Assembly: GCA_947053925.1 (NCBI GenBank)
Contig: CAMRUG010000007.1
Location: 1-64,000, forward strand
Direction of reading: 5' to 3'
Source: an uncultured Clostridia bacterium
GTDB lineage: Bacteria; Bacillota; Clostridia; Christensenellales; CAG-314
DNA length: 64,000 bases
Shown: in pieces, positions 22,913 through 32,480 of the stretch
Layout of the letters: every line of letters starts with the position of its first letter
How positions within the stretch are numbered: position 1 is the first letter of the stretch
Made by a program: the position numbers and the translations under genes
Notes under the pieces: generated by a model
Told to the model about the DNA's origin: nothing
The model's input: the letters and a program-made list of their open reading frames with translations, nothing else
The model's database searches: none

Positions 22913-23929
22913 TTAATTTATCTTTATAATTTTCGATTTTAACAGTAAATCTTCCGGTTTGACTTCGGCAAGTTCTTGGTCCAGCGTTGCAAAGTTCATT
23001 GTGTCGCCTATCAGTACTTCGACGTTAACTTTATTTGTAACAAGTAAGTTAATTGCCGAGGAATAATTGCCTGCGCCGTTATACACTCCGAATACTTTTA
23101 AATGTTTTTCGCAAATTTGTGCTACCGACAATTTGCTGTCTTTATTTGAATAACCTGCAAGACAAATATTTGCATTGACAGCCGCCGCATTGTAAACGTC
23201 GTGCATTCTAAAGTCGCTGTCGGAAAAGAAAACCAACTCGCTGCACATTCTGCCGCCGGTAATCATCAATATTTCGTGTTCGACGTCGCTTTTTTCGGGA
23301 TTGAAACAATAAAAAATTCCCATATCGCGCGCCATATCCAGCAAAGCGTCAACATTGCTTATAAATACAGGCACTGCTTGGTAATAGGCGACAAGTTGCG
23401 CAAGAATAAGACCCGTTTTGGTAGACGAAAATATTGCAATATGTCTGCCTTTTTCTAAATTGAGCGAATCTACTACATTTAAGCAGAACGCCACATACGA
23501 AACAAACAACGCTTTTTCCGACGATAAATTATCGGGTAGTTTGTGTAGTAAGGCATAAGGCAAGTCAATAAAGTTTTGCAACAGTCCGTTGCAATTGTGC
23601 CCCAATTCCTGCATATTAGAGCAATTTTGGTAATCGCCCTCTTTACATTCACTGCAAACGTCGCACGGAATATACGGCTCTATGGCAACCCTGTCCATTT
23701 TCAGTAAAAGCGAATTGCTTTTATCCCCTGTTTCGGAAACCACGCCTACGGCGTTTCTGCCGAATATAAACGGGTATGTGTGTTTGCTTACGCCGGTATA
23801 TACGTCGTAATCGGACATAGATAACAAGACTTCTTCGATTTTTACTTTGACTTTACTTTCGGTAAGCGCGGTAGGACCGAACTCTTGCAAGCGCAGTTTT
23901 TTCGGTTCTTCTAATAGCCATGCTTTCAT
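22913..23929 (-). CDS. Zinc-type alcohol dehydrogenase-like protein (MDR family)
   Basis: The ATG at 23929 (MKAWLLEEPKKLRL) lies behind GGAGG, giving 338 aa. The medium-chain dehydrogenase fold is evident: an N-terminal GroES-like half with the structural zinc cysteines CDVCSECKEGDYQNC (about 90-104) and a C-terminal nucleotide-binding half. The catalytic zinc Cys appears to be Ser (LSMSDYDVY) and the usual GxGxxG is SSTKTG, so standard zinc-dependent alcohol oxidation with NAD is doubtful. It may bind another nucleotide or be diverged. A GCACAAC/GTTGTGC inverted repeat lies in the leader. Confidence 0.82.
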   Translation of the reverse strand: MKAWLLEEPKKLRLQEFGPTALTESKVKVKIEEVLLSMSDYDVYTGVSKHTYPFIFGRNAVGVVSETGDKSNSLLLKMDRVAIEPYIPCDVCSECKEGDYQNCSNMQELGHNCNGLLQNFIDLPYALLHKLPDNLSSEKALFVSYVAFCLNVVDSLNLEKGRHIAIFSSTKTGLILAQLVAYYQAVPVFISNVDALLDMARDMGIFYCFNPEKSDVEHEILMITGGRMCSELVFFSDSDFRMHDVYNAAAVNANICLAGYSNKDSKLSVAQICEKHLKVFGVYNGAGNYSSAINLLVTNKVNVEVLIGDTMNFATLDQELAEVKPEDLLLKSKIIKIN

Positions 23930-24219
23930 AACTCCTCCGATATTGCTACGTTGCACAACAAAAACCGTTGTGCTTGTAGATATTACTATTATACCAAATC
24001 TTTACAAAAAAATCTACTCTTTTTAAAAAACAGATAAGTGAAGATTGGGTAGAGCTATAAACATAATTTATTTTTCTACTGAGCATCGAAATTTAGACGT
24101 AATGCGTTGTTAATGTTGAAACTGCAACAATATTAAATATTTTATTATGTTCGTGCTTACTTGAATATTGACATAAAAAATCAAAAAGTATAAAATAAAG
24201 ATAAATAAGGAGTAACAAA
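23930..24219. other. Divergent intergenic region
   Basis: Holds a GCACAAC/GTTGTGC inverted repeat (23953-23959 with 23967-23973) in the leftward leader and a TATAAT-like -10 for the dehydrogenase near 23990. On the other side is a strong rightward promoter: TTGACA (24168-24173), 17 bp, TAAAAT (24191-24196), for the metallo-hydrolase. Confidence 0.6.
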
Positions 24220-24867
24220 ATGAAAATTCAGTATTTGGGGCACGCCTGTTTCCGTTTGATAAGCGATATGGGCACAACGGTAGTTTGCGATCCGTACAAA
24301 AGCGAAATGGTAGGTATAACTATGCCGCGCGTCCGCGCAGACGTTGTAACCGTTTCGCATCATCACGAAGATCACGATTATACCGAAAACGTGTCAGGTT
24401 CGCCTGCTGTTTTGGATTGCGAGGTGCAGTGCTGTGCCGATGATATTGAAGTATGCAGTATCGAAACTTATCACGATGAAGTAAAGGGTGCAAAACGCGG
24501 CAAAAATCTGGTTTTTTGTTTTGTTATAGACGGACTAAAAGTAGTTCATTTGGGAGACATAGGCTGTTTTGATTTAAACGTTGTAAAACATATTGCAAAT
24601 TGCGACATTATGTTATTGCCTGTCGGCGGAGTTTTTACTGTGGACGCATTAGGCGCCAAGCAGTATGTGGACGCGGTTAAGCCGAAAATCGTTATACCGA
24701 TGCACTTCAAAAGCGACGGACATAATTTTGAAATTGACAGCGTTAATAAATTTTTGTCGCTGTTTAGCAAACAAGATACCGAAATAAGCGTGAGCGATAC
24801 TCTCAGCCTTTACGACTCTCCGCAGAACGAAACGGCAAAAATTGTAGTGTTGCAAAAGTTCGAGTAA
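24220..24867 (+). CDS. Metallo-beta-lactamase-fold hydrolase
   Basis: 215 aa with the zinc motif HHHEDHDY near residues 47-54 (HxHxDH), preceded by MKIQYLGHACFRL, typical of the Lactamase_B_3/UlaG-like branch. Further ligands include the Asp in HLGDIGCF (about 108-115) and the His in PMHFKSDG (about 162-169). The protein is cytoplasmic, with no signal peptide. Family members are metal-dependent hydrolases of varied or unknown substrates. Monocistronic, with its own promoter and an AAGGAG ribosome site. Confidence 0.88.
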   Translation: MKIQYLGHACFRLISDMGTTVVCDPYKSEMVGITMPRVRADVVTVSHHHEDHDYTENVSGSPAVLDCEVQCCADDIEVCSIETYHDEVKGAKRGKNLVFCFVIDGLKVVHLGDIGCFDLNVVKHIANCDIMLLPVGGVFTVDALGAKQYVDAVKPKIVIPMHFKSDGHNFEIDSVNKFLSLFSKQDTEISVSDTLSLYDSPQNETAKIVVLQKFE

Positions 24868-25008
24868 AGGATAAAAATATTGCCGATATGCTTAATATAG
24901 CGGTTGCCGTATTTTTCGATATGCTACAAAAGTAAGCATTTAAAAGCAGTACGGTGTACTTAAACGTTGTTGGCTGTGCATTATTGTCTATTTAAAATTG
25001 TTTTATTA

Positions 25009-25046
25009 AACAATACGATTTCTCAAATATTTGGAGTCGTATTGTT
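25009..25046. terminator. Hairpin between convergent genes
   Basis: A 10-bp perfect stem (25009-25018 with 25037-25046) with an 18-nt loop, between the hydrolase and the ABC-F gene; no strong T run. Confidence 0.45.
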
Positions 25047-25103
25047 ATCAAAAGGTGATTTTAAATTTAAATTAGTGCTAGGTTTTGTTTGATTTATTAT
25101 TGT

Positions 25104-26570
25104 TTACATATTGATTATTTCGGTTGCGACCGAATTTTGAAATGCCTTGTCGTGTTCGATAAAAATCATAGTAGGGCAAAATTCTTTTATAAGGTTTTCG
25201 ATTTGTATACGGCAATACACGTCTATATAGTTTAAAGGTTCGTCCCAAATATAAAGATGAGCGTTTTCGCAAAGACTTTTTGCAATCAAAACTTTCTTTT
25301 TCTGCCCTTCCGATAACATAGTCATATCTTTATCCGGCAGGTATTCTTCTATTCCCATTTTGGCAAGTATAGTCATAAAACGGCTTACGTCAATTTTGGT
25401 TTCTTGCAATATATCTATAATTTTTCCTGAAATATAAGATACATCTTGCGGAACGTAAGAAATTATCAACCCGCTTCCTAACGATACAGTTCCTTCGTGA
25501 TTTATTTTTTGTCCTAAGATTGCTTTAATCAAACTGCTTTTTCCGCAGCCGTTGCCTCCGTTAAGCGCTATCCTCTGTCCTCTTTTAACGGTAAAAGAAA
25601 CTGGTTTGTTAATCGCAATGCCGTCATATTGTATGCTAACGTCTTTAACGTCAAGCAAAGTATTTAAACGGTATTCCGTTGCACAAATTTTCAATTTGTC
25701 CGAAATCTCTGTATTTTGCAAAAGAGACACTTTTTCCTGTATCAGCCGTTGCTGACGGTCTTCTATAATCTTTGAGTGTTTCATCATTTTTGCGGCTTTG
25801 TGTCCTATAAAACCGCGGTCAACCGGTCCGTTTCCTTTCTTTTCGTTTTCCGTTTGCTGTGCCCAGTTTGCGCTTTGGGCGGCAGAGTGTTTTAGGCGTT
25901 TTATTTCTTTTTTCAATTTTTCGTTTTGCTTTTGCTCTGTAAGTTGTCTGTTTTCAAAATCGTTCAGCCACGAGCTGAAATTACCGCCGCGTATTTCGGT
26001 GGTGGTTCTGTTTAGCGCCATTACGTGGTCAACGCAGCCGTCTAAAAAGTCTCTGTCGTGAGAAACTAAAATAAAGCCTTTTTTCTTGTTAAGGTATTTT
26101 GAAACCTGCGCTCTTGCTTTTGCATCAAGGTGGTTGGTAGGCTCGTCAATTAACAGAAAATGTCCGTCCTTTAAAAATAATGCGGCAAGCAAAACTTTAG
26201 TCTGTTCTCCGTTTGAAAGATATTCAAACGGCATATACAATGCGTCTGCATCTATATCGAGATAGGAAAGCTCTCTTATAAATTGCCATTCTTCATTGTC
26301 GGGGCAAATATCGGCAAAAATTTCCCACACTTGTTTTTCTTTGTCTTTTACATTATAAGGAAAGTAGTCGAATTGTACACTGCTTGTGATATTTCCGCTA
26401 TATTCGTATTCTCCTGACAAGAGTTTCATCAGTGTGGTTTTACCCCTGCCGTTTCTGCCTGTTAATGCTAATTTCCAATCGGTATCTATTGTAGCGCTAA
26501 AGTTTTCAAATACGTTATCATAACTTGTCGGATAGCCGAACGTGAGATTTTCAATTTTTATCATAGACAT
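25104..26570 (-). CDS. ABC-F ATPase, probable ribosome-protection (Lsa-like) antibiotic-resistance factor
   Basis: 488 aa from MSMIKIENLTFGYP (ATG 26570 behind GAGAGG). There are two ABC cassettes and no membrane helices. Walker A motifs are GRNGRGKT and GGNGCGKS, signatures LSNGEQTK and LSEGQKKK, and Walker B strands end LLIDEPTNHLD and YIWDEPLNYID. The interdomain linker (about 190-295) is long, charged and helical, as in factors that reach into the peptidyl-transferase centre to dislodge antibiotics. The N-terminus resembles Lsa-type proteins, associated with lincosamide/streptogramin A/pleuromutilin resistance, but specificity cannot be assigned. A leader peptide and terminator upstream indicate drug-induced attenuation. 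Confidence 0.9.
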   Translation of the reverse strand: MSMIKIENLTFGYPTSYDNVFENFSATIDTDWKLALTGRNGRGKTTLMKLLSGEYEYSGNITSSVQFDYFPYNVKDKEKQVWEIFADICPDNEEWQFIRELSYLDIDADALYMPFEYLSNGEQTKVLLAALFLKDGHFLLIDEPTNHLDAKARAQVSKYLNKKKGFILVSHDRDFLDGCVDHVMALNRTTTEIRGGNFSSWLNDFENRQLTEQKQNEKLKKEIKRLKHSAAQSANWAQQTENEKKGNGPVDRGFIGHKAAKMMKHSKIIEDRQQRLIQEKVSLLQNTEISDKLKICATEYRLNTLLDVKDVSIQYDGIAINKPVSFTVKRGQRIALNGGNGCGKSSLIKAILGQKINHEGTVSLGSGLIISYVPQDVSYISGKIIDILQETKIDVSRFMTILAKMGIEEYLPDKDMTMLSEGQKKKVLIAKSLCENAHLYIWDEPLNYIDVYCRIQIENLIKEFCPTMIFIEHDKAFQNSVATEIINM

Positions 26571-26592
26571 AATTAACCTCTCTTTGACGCAC

Positions 26593-26625
26593 AAAAAAAC
26601 CGTAAGAAAATAAATTTCTTACGGT
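26593..26625 (-). terminator. Leader terminator (attenuator) of the ABC-F gene
   Basis: A perfect 11-bp stem (26625-26615 with 26609-26599) is followed by seven U, 23 bases before the ABC-F start. Located inside the leader, it should stop most transcripts unless an upstream antiterminator forms. Confidence 0.85.
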
Positions 26626-26664
26626 ATCCAAACACGTCTGTTATTTGTTTTAAGGTAAGTGATT

Positions 26665-26730
26665 TTATTTTTCTTGCAAAATATCGGTTTGCACCGACTT
26701 ATTAAATTTTATGCAAGAAATAGAAATCAT
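26665..26730 (-). CDS. Leader peptide of the ABC-F attenuator (21 aa)
   Basis: An ATG behind GAGG opens MISISCIKFNKSVQTDILQE plus a final Lys, then TAA. The same RNA folds into a hairpin, TTTCTTGCA pairing with TGCAAGAAA, with an inner CGGT-GCAA-ACCG stem. The hairpin's left arm (TTTCTT) can also pair with the terminator's AAGAAA. A ribosome stalled by an antibiotic on this ORF would change the folding and allow readthrough into the resistance gene, as in known vmlR/lsa-type attenuators. Confidence 0.72.
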   Translation of the reverse strand: MISISCIKFNKSVQTDILQEK

Positions 26731-26757
26731 TTTTAACCTCGTATATTTGATAACAGC

Positions 26758-26786
26758 AGTATATCAAAAATAGTATTGTCTGTCAA
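26758..26786 (-). promoter_or_regulatory. ABC-F promoter
   Basis: TTGACA (26786-26781), a 17-bp spacer, TATACT (26763-26758). The leader of about 180 nt begins near 26751. Confidence 0.82.
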
Positions 26787-27059
26787 TAAGTATATTATAC
26801 CTATTTAAATTTTGTGCGTTAAAGTTTAATTTAGTGTTTATGGCAAGCATTATAGCTGTTTAAACTTTGTTTATTGTCTTACTGTCTAATTATTGTTGCT
26901 GTTTAAACGAGTTATTGTTGTTTTGAACAATCCGTATCATCATTATTGTAAAAACTTTTGCAATAATTAAATATTAAAAATCATCGAATTTGGTTATATT
27001 TAAGAAATTATTAAAGATTTCAGACTTAAAAAATGCTATAATTTACGAGGAGATGCTTT
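26787..27059. other. AT-rich divergent spacer
   Basis: No ORF. Near its right end TGCTATAAT (27034-27042), an extended -10, probably drives the response-regulator gene. Nothing else was recognised. Confidence 0.45.
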
Positions 27060-27740
27060 ATGAAATATAATTGTTTAATTGTTGATGACGAAAAAGTGCT
27101 TGCGGACAGTACGGCGGAATACTTCAATCTTTTCGGCGTTAGCGCCGCCGTTGTAAATTCTGTTTGTGATTGCCGTAAATTTTTCAAGAATAATTCGACA
27201 GAGTTAATTTTGCTTGATATAAATTTAGACGACGGTAACGGATTTGATTTATGCAAAGAATTACGGGAAAATACTAATGTGCCGATTCTTTTTGTTTCAG
27301 CACGGACAAGCGACGATGACAAAATAGTTGCTTTAAATATCGGCGGAGACGATTATATTCAAAAGCCGTATTCGCTCGGTGTGTTGCTTGCTAAGGTTAA
27401 AGCGGTATTAAAGCGTTACGGACAAAACACCGACACAAATTACTCAGACGGATATTTGGCGGTAAATACACAATCGAAAGAAGTTGGTGTAAACAACGTT
27501 GCAGTAAAACTTACCGCTCTCGAATTTAAACTTTTATCTTATTTGATTGAAAATAAAGGCAAAGTTATTTCTAAACAGGAACTGTTTGAAAACGTTTGGG
27601 AAGATAAATTTACGGGCGACGGAACGCTTAACGTGCATATCCGAAGATTGCGCGAAGCAATAGAACGTAACCCGAACGAGCCTAAGTATATCGTTACCGT
27701 TTGGGGCGACGGCTACAAATTTACGGGAGAAGGACAATGA
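27060..27740 (+). CDS. OmpR/PhoB-family response regulator
   Basis: 226 aa. The receiver domain (2-115) has the acidic pair DDE, phospho-acceptor Asp53 (LLDINLDDG) and the KP switch lysine in YIQKPYS. The C-terminal winged helix (about 128-225) ends RRLREAIERNP...VWGDGYKFTG. It overlaps the histidine kinase start by 4 bp. With the downstream ABC transporter this resembles BceRS/VraRS-like systems that sense cell-wall-active peptides. It probably binds the 11-bp-spaced TTTAAGAA repeats ahead of the ABC genes. Confidence 0.95.
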   Translation: MKYNCLIVDDEKVLADSTAEYFNLFGVSAAVVNSVCDCRKFFKNNSTELILLDINLDDGNGFDLCKELRENTNVPILFVSARTSDDDKIVALNIGGDDYIQKPYSLGVLLAKVKAVLKRYGQNTDTNYSDGYLAVNTQSKEVGVNNVAVKLTALEFKLLSYLIENKGKVISKQELFENVWEDKFTGDGTLNVHIRRLREAIERNPNEPKYIVTVWGDGYKFTGEGQ

Positions 27741-29005
27741 AAAAACAGATATATTTTTTATGCGGCGTTTTGATGACGTTTATTGCAGAAATAGCCGTAC
27801 TAATCGTTTTTGCCGTTCAGACTACGGACGTTTCGCAGGATGCAGTCGCCGTAAACGAAGTGGTTCAGACGGTAACGGACGATTTTGATTTTATGGAAGA
27901 GCATAACAATTCAACCTCCCTTAACTATGTTGTAATAGATAATAATGAGAGTATTATTTACAAAACAAAATCAGGCTTGTCCGAAAGTATAAATGCCGCG
28001 ATTATACACCGAGATACCATACTTGATATTACCGTCGATAATGCGGTAGTCGGAAAGATTATTGTTTATAACGACGGAACGCAAACTCTACAATCCTATA
28101 AACAAACTGCCGTTATCGTTATGTCAACGGTTATCGCTGTACAAACCGTTATTTGCGTGGGTTATGCAGTGTATTTGTATCTGTCTGTAATAAGACCATT
28201 CCGCAAACTCAAAGGGTTTGCTCAGCGTGTTGCGGGCGGCAATCTGGATATTCCGCTTGCAATGGATAGGCAAAACCTGTTTGGGGCATTTACCGAAAGT
28301 TTCGATATAATGCGTTCGGAGCTTAAACAAGCACGCCTTGCCGAAGCGCAAGCACAGCAGAGCAAGAAAGAACTTGTAGCAAAACTTTCTCACGATATCA
28401 AAACTCCGGTTGCAAGCATTAAAGCCGTTTCCGAAGTCGGGCTTGCGGTTGCGACAACCGAAAAAGATAAAGCAAACTATACACAAATCATAGGCAAAGC
28501 CGATCAGATAAATAAACTTGTTACAAATCTGTTTACGGCAACGCTCGAAGAATTGCAGCAACTTACCGTAACGCCTGCGAACATAGAGAGCAAACAAGTG
28601 AAATCTATGCTCGCAAACGCCGACTATCTTCATCGTGCAACCATTCCCGATATGCCCGATTGCTTGGTGTATGCCGACGCGCTCAGGTTGCAACAGGTGT
28701 TCGATAACATATTCGCCAACGCCTACAAGTACGCAAATACCGAGATTACCGTTGCCGTGCAAAAAACTGACAAGCATATCAATATAACTATCGAAGATTT
28801 CGGCGGCGGCGTCAATGCGGAAGAATTACCCGTACTCAAAGAAAAATTTAAGCGCGGAAGCAATGCTAAAAATATAGATGGCGCAGGGTTAGGGCTTTAT
28901 ATCTCCGATTACTTTATGAAAAATATGCACGGTGAATTAAACGTTGAAAACGGAGCTCACGGATTGAAAGTAGCGGTGTCTATACTTTTAAGCGGAGCGG
29001 TTTAA
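27737..29005 (+). CDS. Membrane histidine kinase
   Basis: The ATG at 27737 (MKKQIYFLCGVLMTF) is behind GAAGGA, overlapping the regulator's stop; earlier in-frame codons are regulator sequence. 422 aa: membrane helix 1 (5-28), an external region of about 100 residues, helix 2 (about 130-153), a HAMP-like linker, a DHp with KLSHDIKTPVASIK (His219), and a catalytic ATPase with N box (DNIFANAYKYA), GxG and GLGLYIS motifs. The sizeable sensor loop differs from the loopless BceS kinases, so it may sense a ligand itself. Confidence 0.93.
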   Translation: MKKQIYFLCGVLMTFIAEIAVLIVFAVQTTDVSQDAVAVNEVVQTVTDDFDFMEEHNNSTSLNYVVIDNNESIIYKTKSGLSESINAAIIHRDTILDITVDNAVVGKIIVYNDGTQTLQSYKQTAVIVMSTVIAVQTVICVGYAVYLYLSVIRPFRKLKGFAQRVAGGNLDIPLAMDRQNLFGAFTESFDIMRSELKQARLAEAQAQQSKKELVAKLSHDIKTPVASIKAVSEVGLAVATTEKDKANYTQIIGKADQINKLVTNLFTATLEELQQLTVTPANIESKQVKSMLANADYLHRATIPDMPDCLVYADALRLQQVFDNIFANAYKYANTEITVAVQKTDKHINITIEDFGGGVNAEELPVLKEKFKRGSNAKNIDGAGLGLYISDYFMKNMHGELNVENGAHGLKVAVSILLSGAV

Positions 29006-29056
29006 GAAAAATTTAAGAATTCGTTAAAGACATTTAAGAATTTAAAAAGTTAAAAT
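29001..29056 (+). promoter_or_regulatory. Phased TTTAAGAA repeats and promoter of the ABC transporter
   Basis: TTTAAGAA or close variants start at 29001, 29012, 29023 (GTTAAAGA) and 29033, in steps of 11, 11 and 10 bp. A TAAAAT -10 (29051-29056) follows with no good -35, so the repeats replace it. Direct repeats with 11-bp steps are how OmpR-family dimers bind, and the cognate regulator is encoded just upstream. Confidence 0.65.
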
Positions 29057-29199
29057 GAACGTGTTAAACCGATAGTTTGAAAACGGCGCAATACTGAGAT
29101 GAACTTGGCTTTTATGGTTATATATTAACTTGCTTTAAAATCAAAATTACTTGTTCGTCTTGTCCGGTATGTTTTTAAACTATCAAAACGGAGGTCATT

Positions 29200-29958
29200 A
29201 TGCAACAAACTTTATTGAAAACAGAAAACCTAAGTAAGACTTTCTCTAACGGCGGAACTCAACAACACGTTTTAAAAAACATTGATTTAGAACTTTATCG
29301 GGGCGACTTTACCGTTATAATGGGCGCAAGCGGCGCAGGCAAATCTACGCTCTTGTATGCATTATCGGGTATGGACACGCCGTCTCTCGGCAAGATTACT
29401 TTCGGCGATAAAGTTATTACCGATTTGTCTCAGGACGGACTTGCCGTTTTCCGTCGCGACCATTGCGGTTTTGTATTCCAGCAAATCTATTTAATTGACG
29501 GTATGTCTGTTATGGACAATGTACTTAGTGCAGGCTTGCTTGTAAGCAAGGACAAAAAAGCACTTGTCGCAAGAGCAAAAGAATTGTTTGCGGCTGTCGA
29601 TATTTCGGAAGATACGCAAAAAAAATTCCCTACGCAAATATCGGGCGGCGAAGCGCAACGTGTCGGTATAGTTCGTGCGCTTATAAACAATCCCGACATA
29701 CTTTTTGCCGATGAACCGACAGGCGCGCTCAATTCCAAAACGGGACTTGACGTTCTTAATACTCTTACCAAATTCAACGAACAAGGTCAAAGCGTAGTTA
29801 TGGTAACGCACGATATTCGTTCTGCCCGTCGCGGCAATCGTATTCTATACTTAAAAGACGGCGTTATTTTGGGCGAGTGCGATTTGGGTAAGTACACGCA
29901 CGGCGACGCGGCAAGACACGAAAAACTTTCCGCTTTTCTTTCAAGTATGGGGTGGTAA
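29200..29958 (+). CDS. ABC transporter ATP-binding protein (MacB/BceA type)
   Basis: 252 aa. Walker A is GASGAGKST, the Q-loop is FQQIYLIDGMS, the signature is ISGGEAQRVGIVRAL, and Walker B is ILFADEPTGALNS, followed by the H-loop VTHD. The EPTGALNS motif is typical of the lipoprotein/peptide exporter (LolD/MacB/BceA) branch. It starts behind GGAGG and ends one base before the permease start. It should power the FtsX-type permease next to it, for detoxifying or sensing antimicrobial peptides, or for lipoprotein release. Confidence 0.95.
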   Translation: MQQTLLKTENLSKTFSNGGTQQHVLKNIDLELYRGDFTVIMGASGAGKSTLLYALSGMDTPSLGKITFGDKVITDLSQDGLAVFRRDHCGFVFQQIYLIDGMSVMDNVLSAGLLVSKDKKALVARAKELFAAVDISEDTQKKFPTQISGGEAQRVGIVRALINNPDILFADEPTGALNSKTGLDVLNTLTKFNEQGQSVVMVTHDIRSARRGNRILYLKDGVILGECDLGKYTHGDAARHEKLSAFLSSMGW

Positions 29959-29959
29959 A

Positions 29960-32302
29960 ATGAGAAAGTTATTTTTAATTGCCCGCTCTAATATGCGGAA
30001 AGCCAAAGGGCAGACGGTTGCCATTGTAGTATTGATTTTACTTGCGTCTTTGCTTTTCAATCTTTGGCTTATGCTGTCTATGGATTACCACGCCAATTTT
30101 TTGAGATACCACGATAAACTTAATGCAGAACACGTTACCCTTGCGGTTGACAATGGCGACGGCGGTGTAGAAGAATTTTTAACGCAAGCGCTTAAAGCGG
30201 ATTCCCGCGTTTCGGAATATCGGTTGGATAACTGTATGCATATGGTCGGTACGTTCTCTTATAACGGCGGTATGATGAACGGCGAATTTATTTTTACGGA
30301 CAAACAAACCGCATTAACCCGTACTGTCGGTAAAGCGGAAATTGTAGAAGACGGCAATATTTCAAACGGTATTTATTTACCGATGCTGTACAAAACGGGC
30401 AACTATCAAGTTGGCAAAACTATTCAAATTTCTATAGGCAGTACGCCTGTCGAATATACTATTTGCGGATTTTTCAATAGCGTAATGATGGGGTCGCATA
30501 ATTGCGCTTTAACACAAATAATACTTTCGGAAGATAAATATTCGGAACTAAAAGCAAGCGGACTTGCGCCGGAAGCAATTCTCTGTTCGGTACGTTTATA
30601 TGATGTGTCGACTAATCTCAAATACGAATCTTCGCTTAAAGCAATTGTTTCTGAGCGTTTACCCGATACCCGTATGGTAAGCAATTGTTACGACATAGTA
30701 TCGCAGTCGCGCTATATTGCGCAGATGATATGTTCTGCAGTTATTGCGGCAATGGCATTTTTTGTTTTACTTATTGCAGTAGTAGTATTGGTTGCGAATA
30801 TCATAAATTATATTCAAGTCAATATGAAAAATCTTGGCGCGCTTAAAGCCGTAGGTTATACTTCCGCACAGCTTATTTGCTCTTTGCTACTGCAGTTTTT
30901 AGCTACAACTTTTGCCGTTGCAGTTATCGGTATGGCGCTGTCGTATTGCGTCTTTCCTGCAATAAATGCGATGATGATTTCTCAAACGGGTATTCCGTAT
31001 GAAATGCGTTTTTTGCCACTGCCTGTTTTAATTTCTTTAATTATTTTGGGCGGAACCGTCGCTCTTGCCGTTTGGCTTGCCGCTCGCAAAATTAAAAAAA
31101 TCGAACCTATACTTGCGTTGCGTTCGGGCGTACAAACGCATAATTTCAAGAAAAATCACATTCCGCTTGAAAAGACGAAAGCACCGTTAAATGCGGCTCT
31201 TGCTCTTAAAACAACGTTTTCCGGAATAAAGCATAATATTACCGTGTGTATAACAATGCTTGTTCTATCTCTTGTAGTTGTATTCTCGGGACTGATGACG
31301 GAGAATGTTATAGTCGATATGACGCCTTTTTTAAATTTGATTGTAGGAGAAACGGCGGACAGCGCTATTAACATACAATGCGTAGCCGAAAACGATTTTA
31401 TCGAGCGGTTAAACAGCGACAGTCGAGTAGAAAAAGTTTACCTTTACAATTCTTTAAATGTATCCCACGTCGGCGGCGTGGAATTGATGGCAACTCTTTC
31501 GGACGATTTTTCAAATGTAAACAATCAAGCCGTAGTGTTTGAGGGTAGATTTCCCAAATACGATAACGAGATTGCCGTTGCCGCAAAGTACGCAAGAGAA
31601 AAGGGCTTAAAGGTAGGCAATGAAATCGAAATTACCGCGAACGGCAAAACGGAAAAATATCTGATAAGCGGACTTACTCAAATTACGAATAATCTCGGCA
31701 GAGACTGCCTTTTAACAAGAAAAGGCTATGAGCGTTTGGGTTATTTGCAAAATGCAACTTACTATATCAATCTTACAGAAAATACAGACGTTGACGCTTT
31801 TAACCAAGAAATTAAAACGTTGTTTAATGGAAATATAAATGCAGTTATAAATGTTTTGGCAACGGTTGAGGGTGCGGGCGGCGTCTATGTAAATCTTATG
31901 ACGATTATAGTAATAGCAATCCTCGCATTATCGTTAATTATAATTTCTTTCGTATTGTATTTGCTTGTGAGAACTATGCTGAACAATAAATTGCGCGATT
32001 ACGGAATAATGAAAGCGCTCGGATTTACCACAAGGCAATTGATTTTGCAAACGGCGTTTTCGTTTATGCCTGCGATTATTATTTCAACCGTTGTAGGATT
32101 GATAGTAAGTTGTTTGATCATCAATCCGCTTATATCGCTGTTTTTAAGTTCTATAGGCATTGTTAAGTGTACCTTTGTATTACCTGTAGTATTCTGTGTT
32201 ATAGCAGGGGTAGGACTTATTCTGTTTGCTTTTGCGTTTGCTTGTTTGCTCTCGCTAAAAGTCAAAAAGATTGCTCCGCGCGCATTGTTAACAAACGAAT
32301 AA
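29960..32302 (+). CDS. FtsX-family ABC permease
   Basis: 780 aa. Two FtsX units: each has an external domain and a set of helices (helix 1 about 12-33; helices around 250-285, 310-345, 355-375; helix about 425-450; helices about 645-675, 695-725, 745-770). The layout is the 10-helix, duplicated type seen in permeases of the MacB-like/BceB-like superfamily. Motifs GALKAVGYTSAQL and GIMKALGFTTRQL mark the coupling helices. There is no single huge BceB-type loop, so function as a peptide sensor is not certain. Paired with the preceding ATPase and downstream of a two-component system. Confidence 0.92.
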   Translation: MRKLFLIARSNMRKAKGQTVAIVVLILLASLLFNLWLMLSMDYHANFLRYHDKLNAEHVTLAVDNGDGGVEEFLTQALKADSRVSEYRLDNCMHMVGTFSYNGGMMNGEFIFTDKQTALTRTVGKAEIVEDGNISNGIYLPMLYKTGNYQVGKTIQISIGSTPVEYTICGFFNSVMMGSHNCALTQIILSEDKYSELKASGLAPEAILCSVRLYDVSTNLKYESSLKAIVSERLPDTRMVSNCYDIVSQSRYIAQMICSAVIAAMAFFVLLIAVVVLVANIINYIQVNMKNLGALKAVGYTSAQLICSLLLQFLATTFAVAVIGMALSYCVFPAINAMMISQTGIPYEMRFLPLPVLISLIILGGTVALAVWLAARKIKKIEPILALRSGVQTHNFKKNHIPLEKTKAPLNAALALKTTFSGIKHNITVCITMLVLSLVVVFSGLMTENVIVDMTPFLNLIVGETADSAINIQCVAENDFIERLNSDSRVEKVYLYNSLNVSHVGGVELMATLSDDFSNVNNQAVVFEGRFPKYDNEIAVAAKYAREKGLKVGNEIEITANGKTEKYLISGLTQITNNLGRDCLLTRKGYERLGYLQNATYYINLTENTDVDAFNQEIKTLFNGNINAVINVLATVEGAGGVYVNLMTIIVIAILALSLIIISFVLYLLVRTMLNNKLRDYGIMKALGFTTRQLILQTAFSFMPAIIISTVVGLIVSCLIINPLISLFLSSIGIVKCTFVLPVVFCVIAGVGLILFAFAFACLLSLKVKKIAPRALLTNE

Positions 32303-32480
32303 AAGATATTGTTAACGGTTTAGTAAATATAAAAAATATTTTAATCGGATGCAAGCGCAACAAAATTATCTGTCGTTTTAGTCAATTTAATACTGATTTC
32401 GGCAAAACTGTTTTGCCGCTAAATCTTTGTTGTATAAAAAATTTCAAACTTTATAGATTGTACAAAGTCCTAAATCTGAA

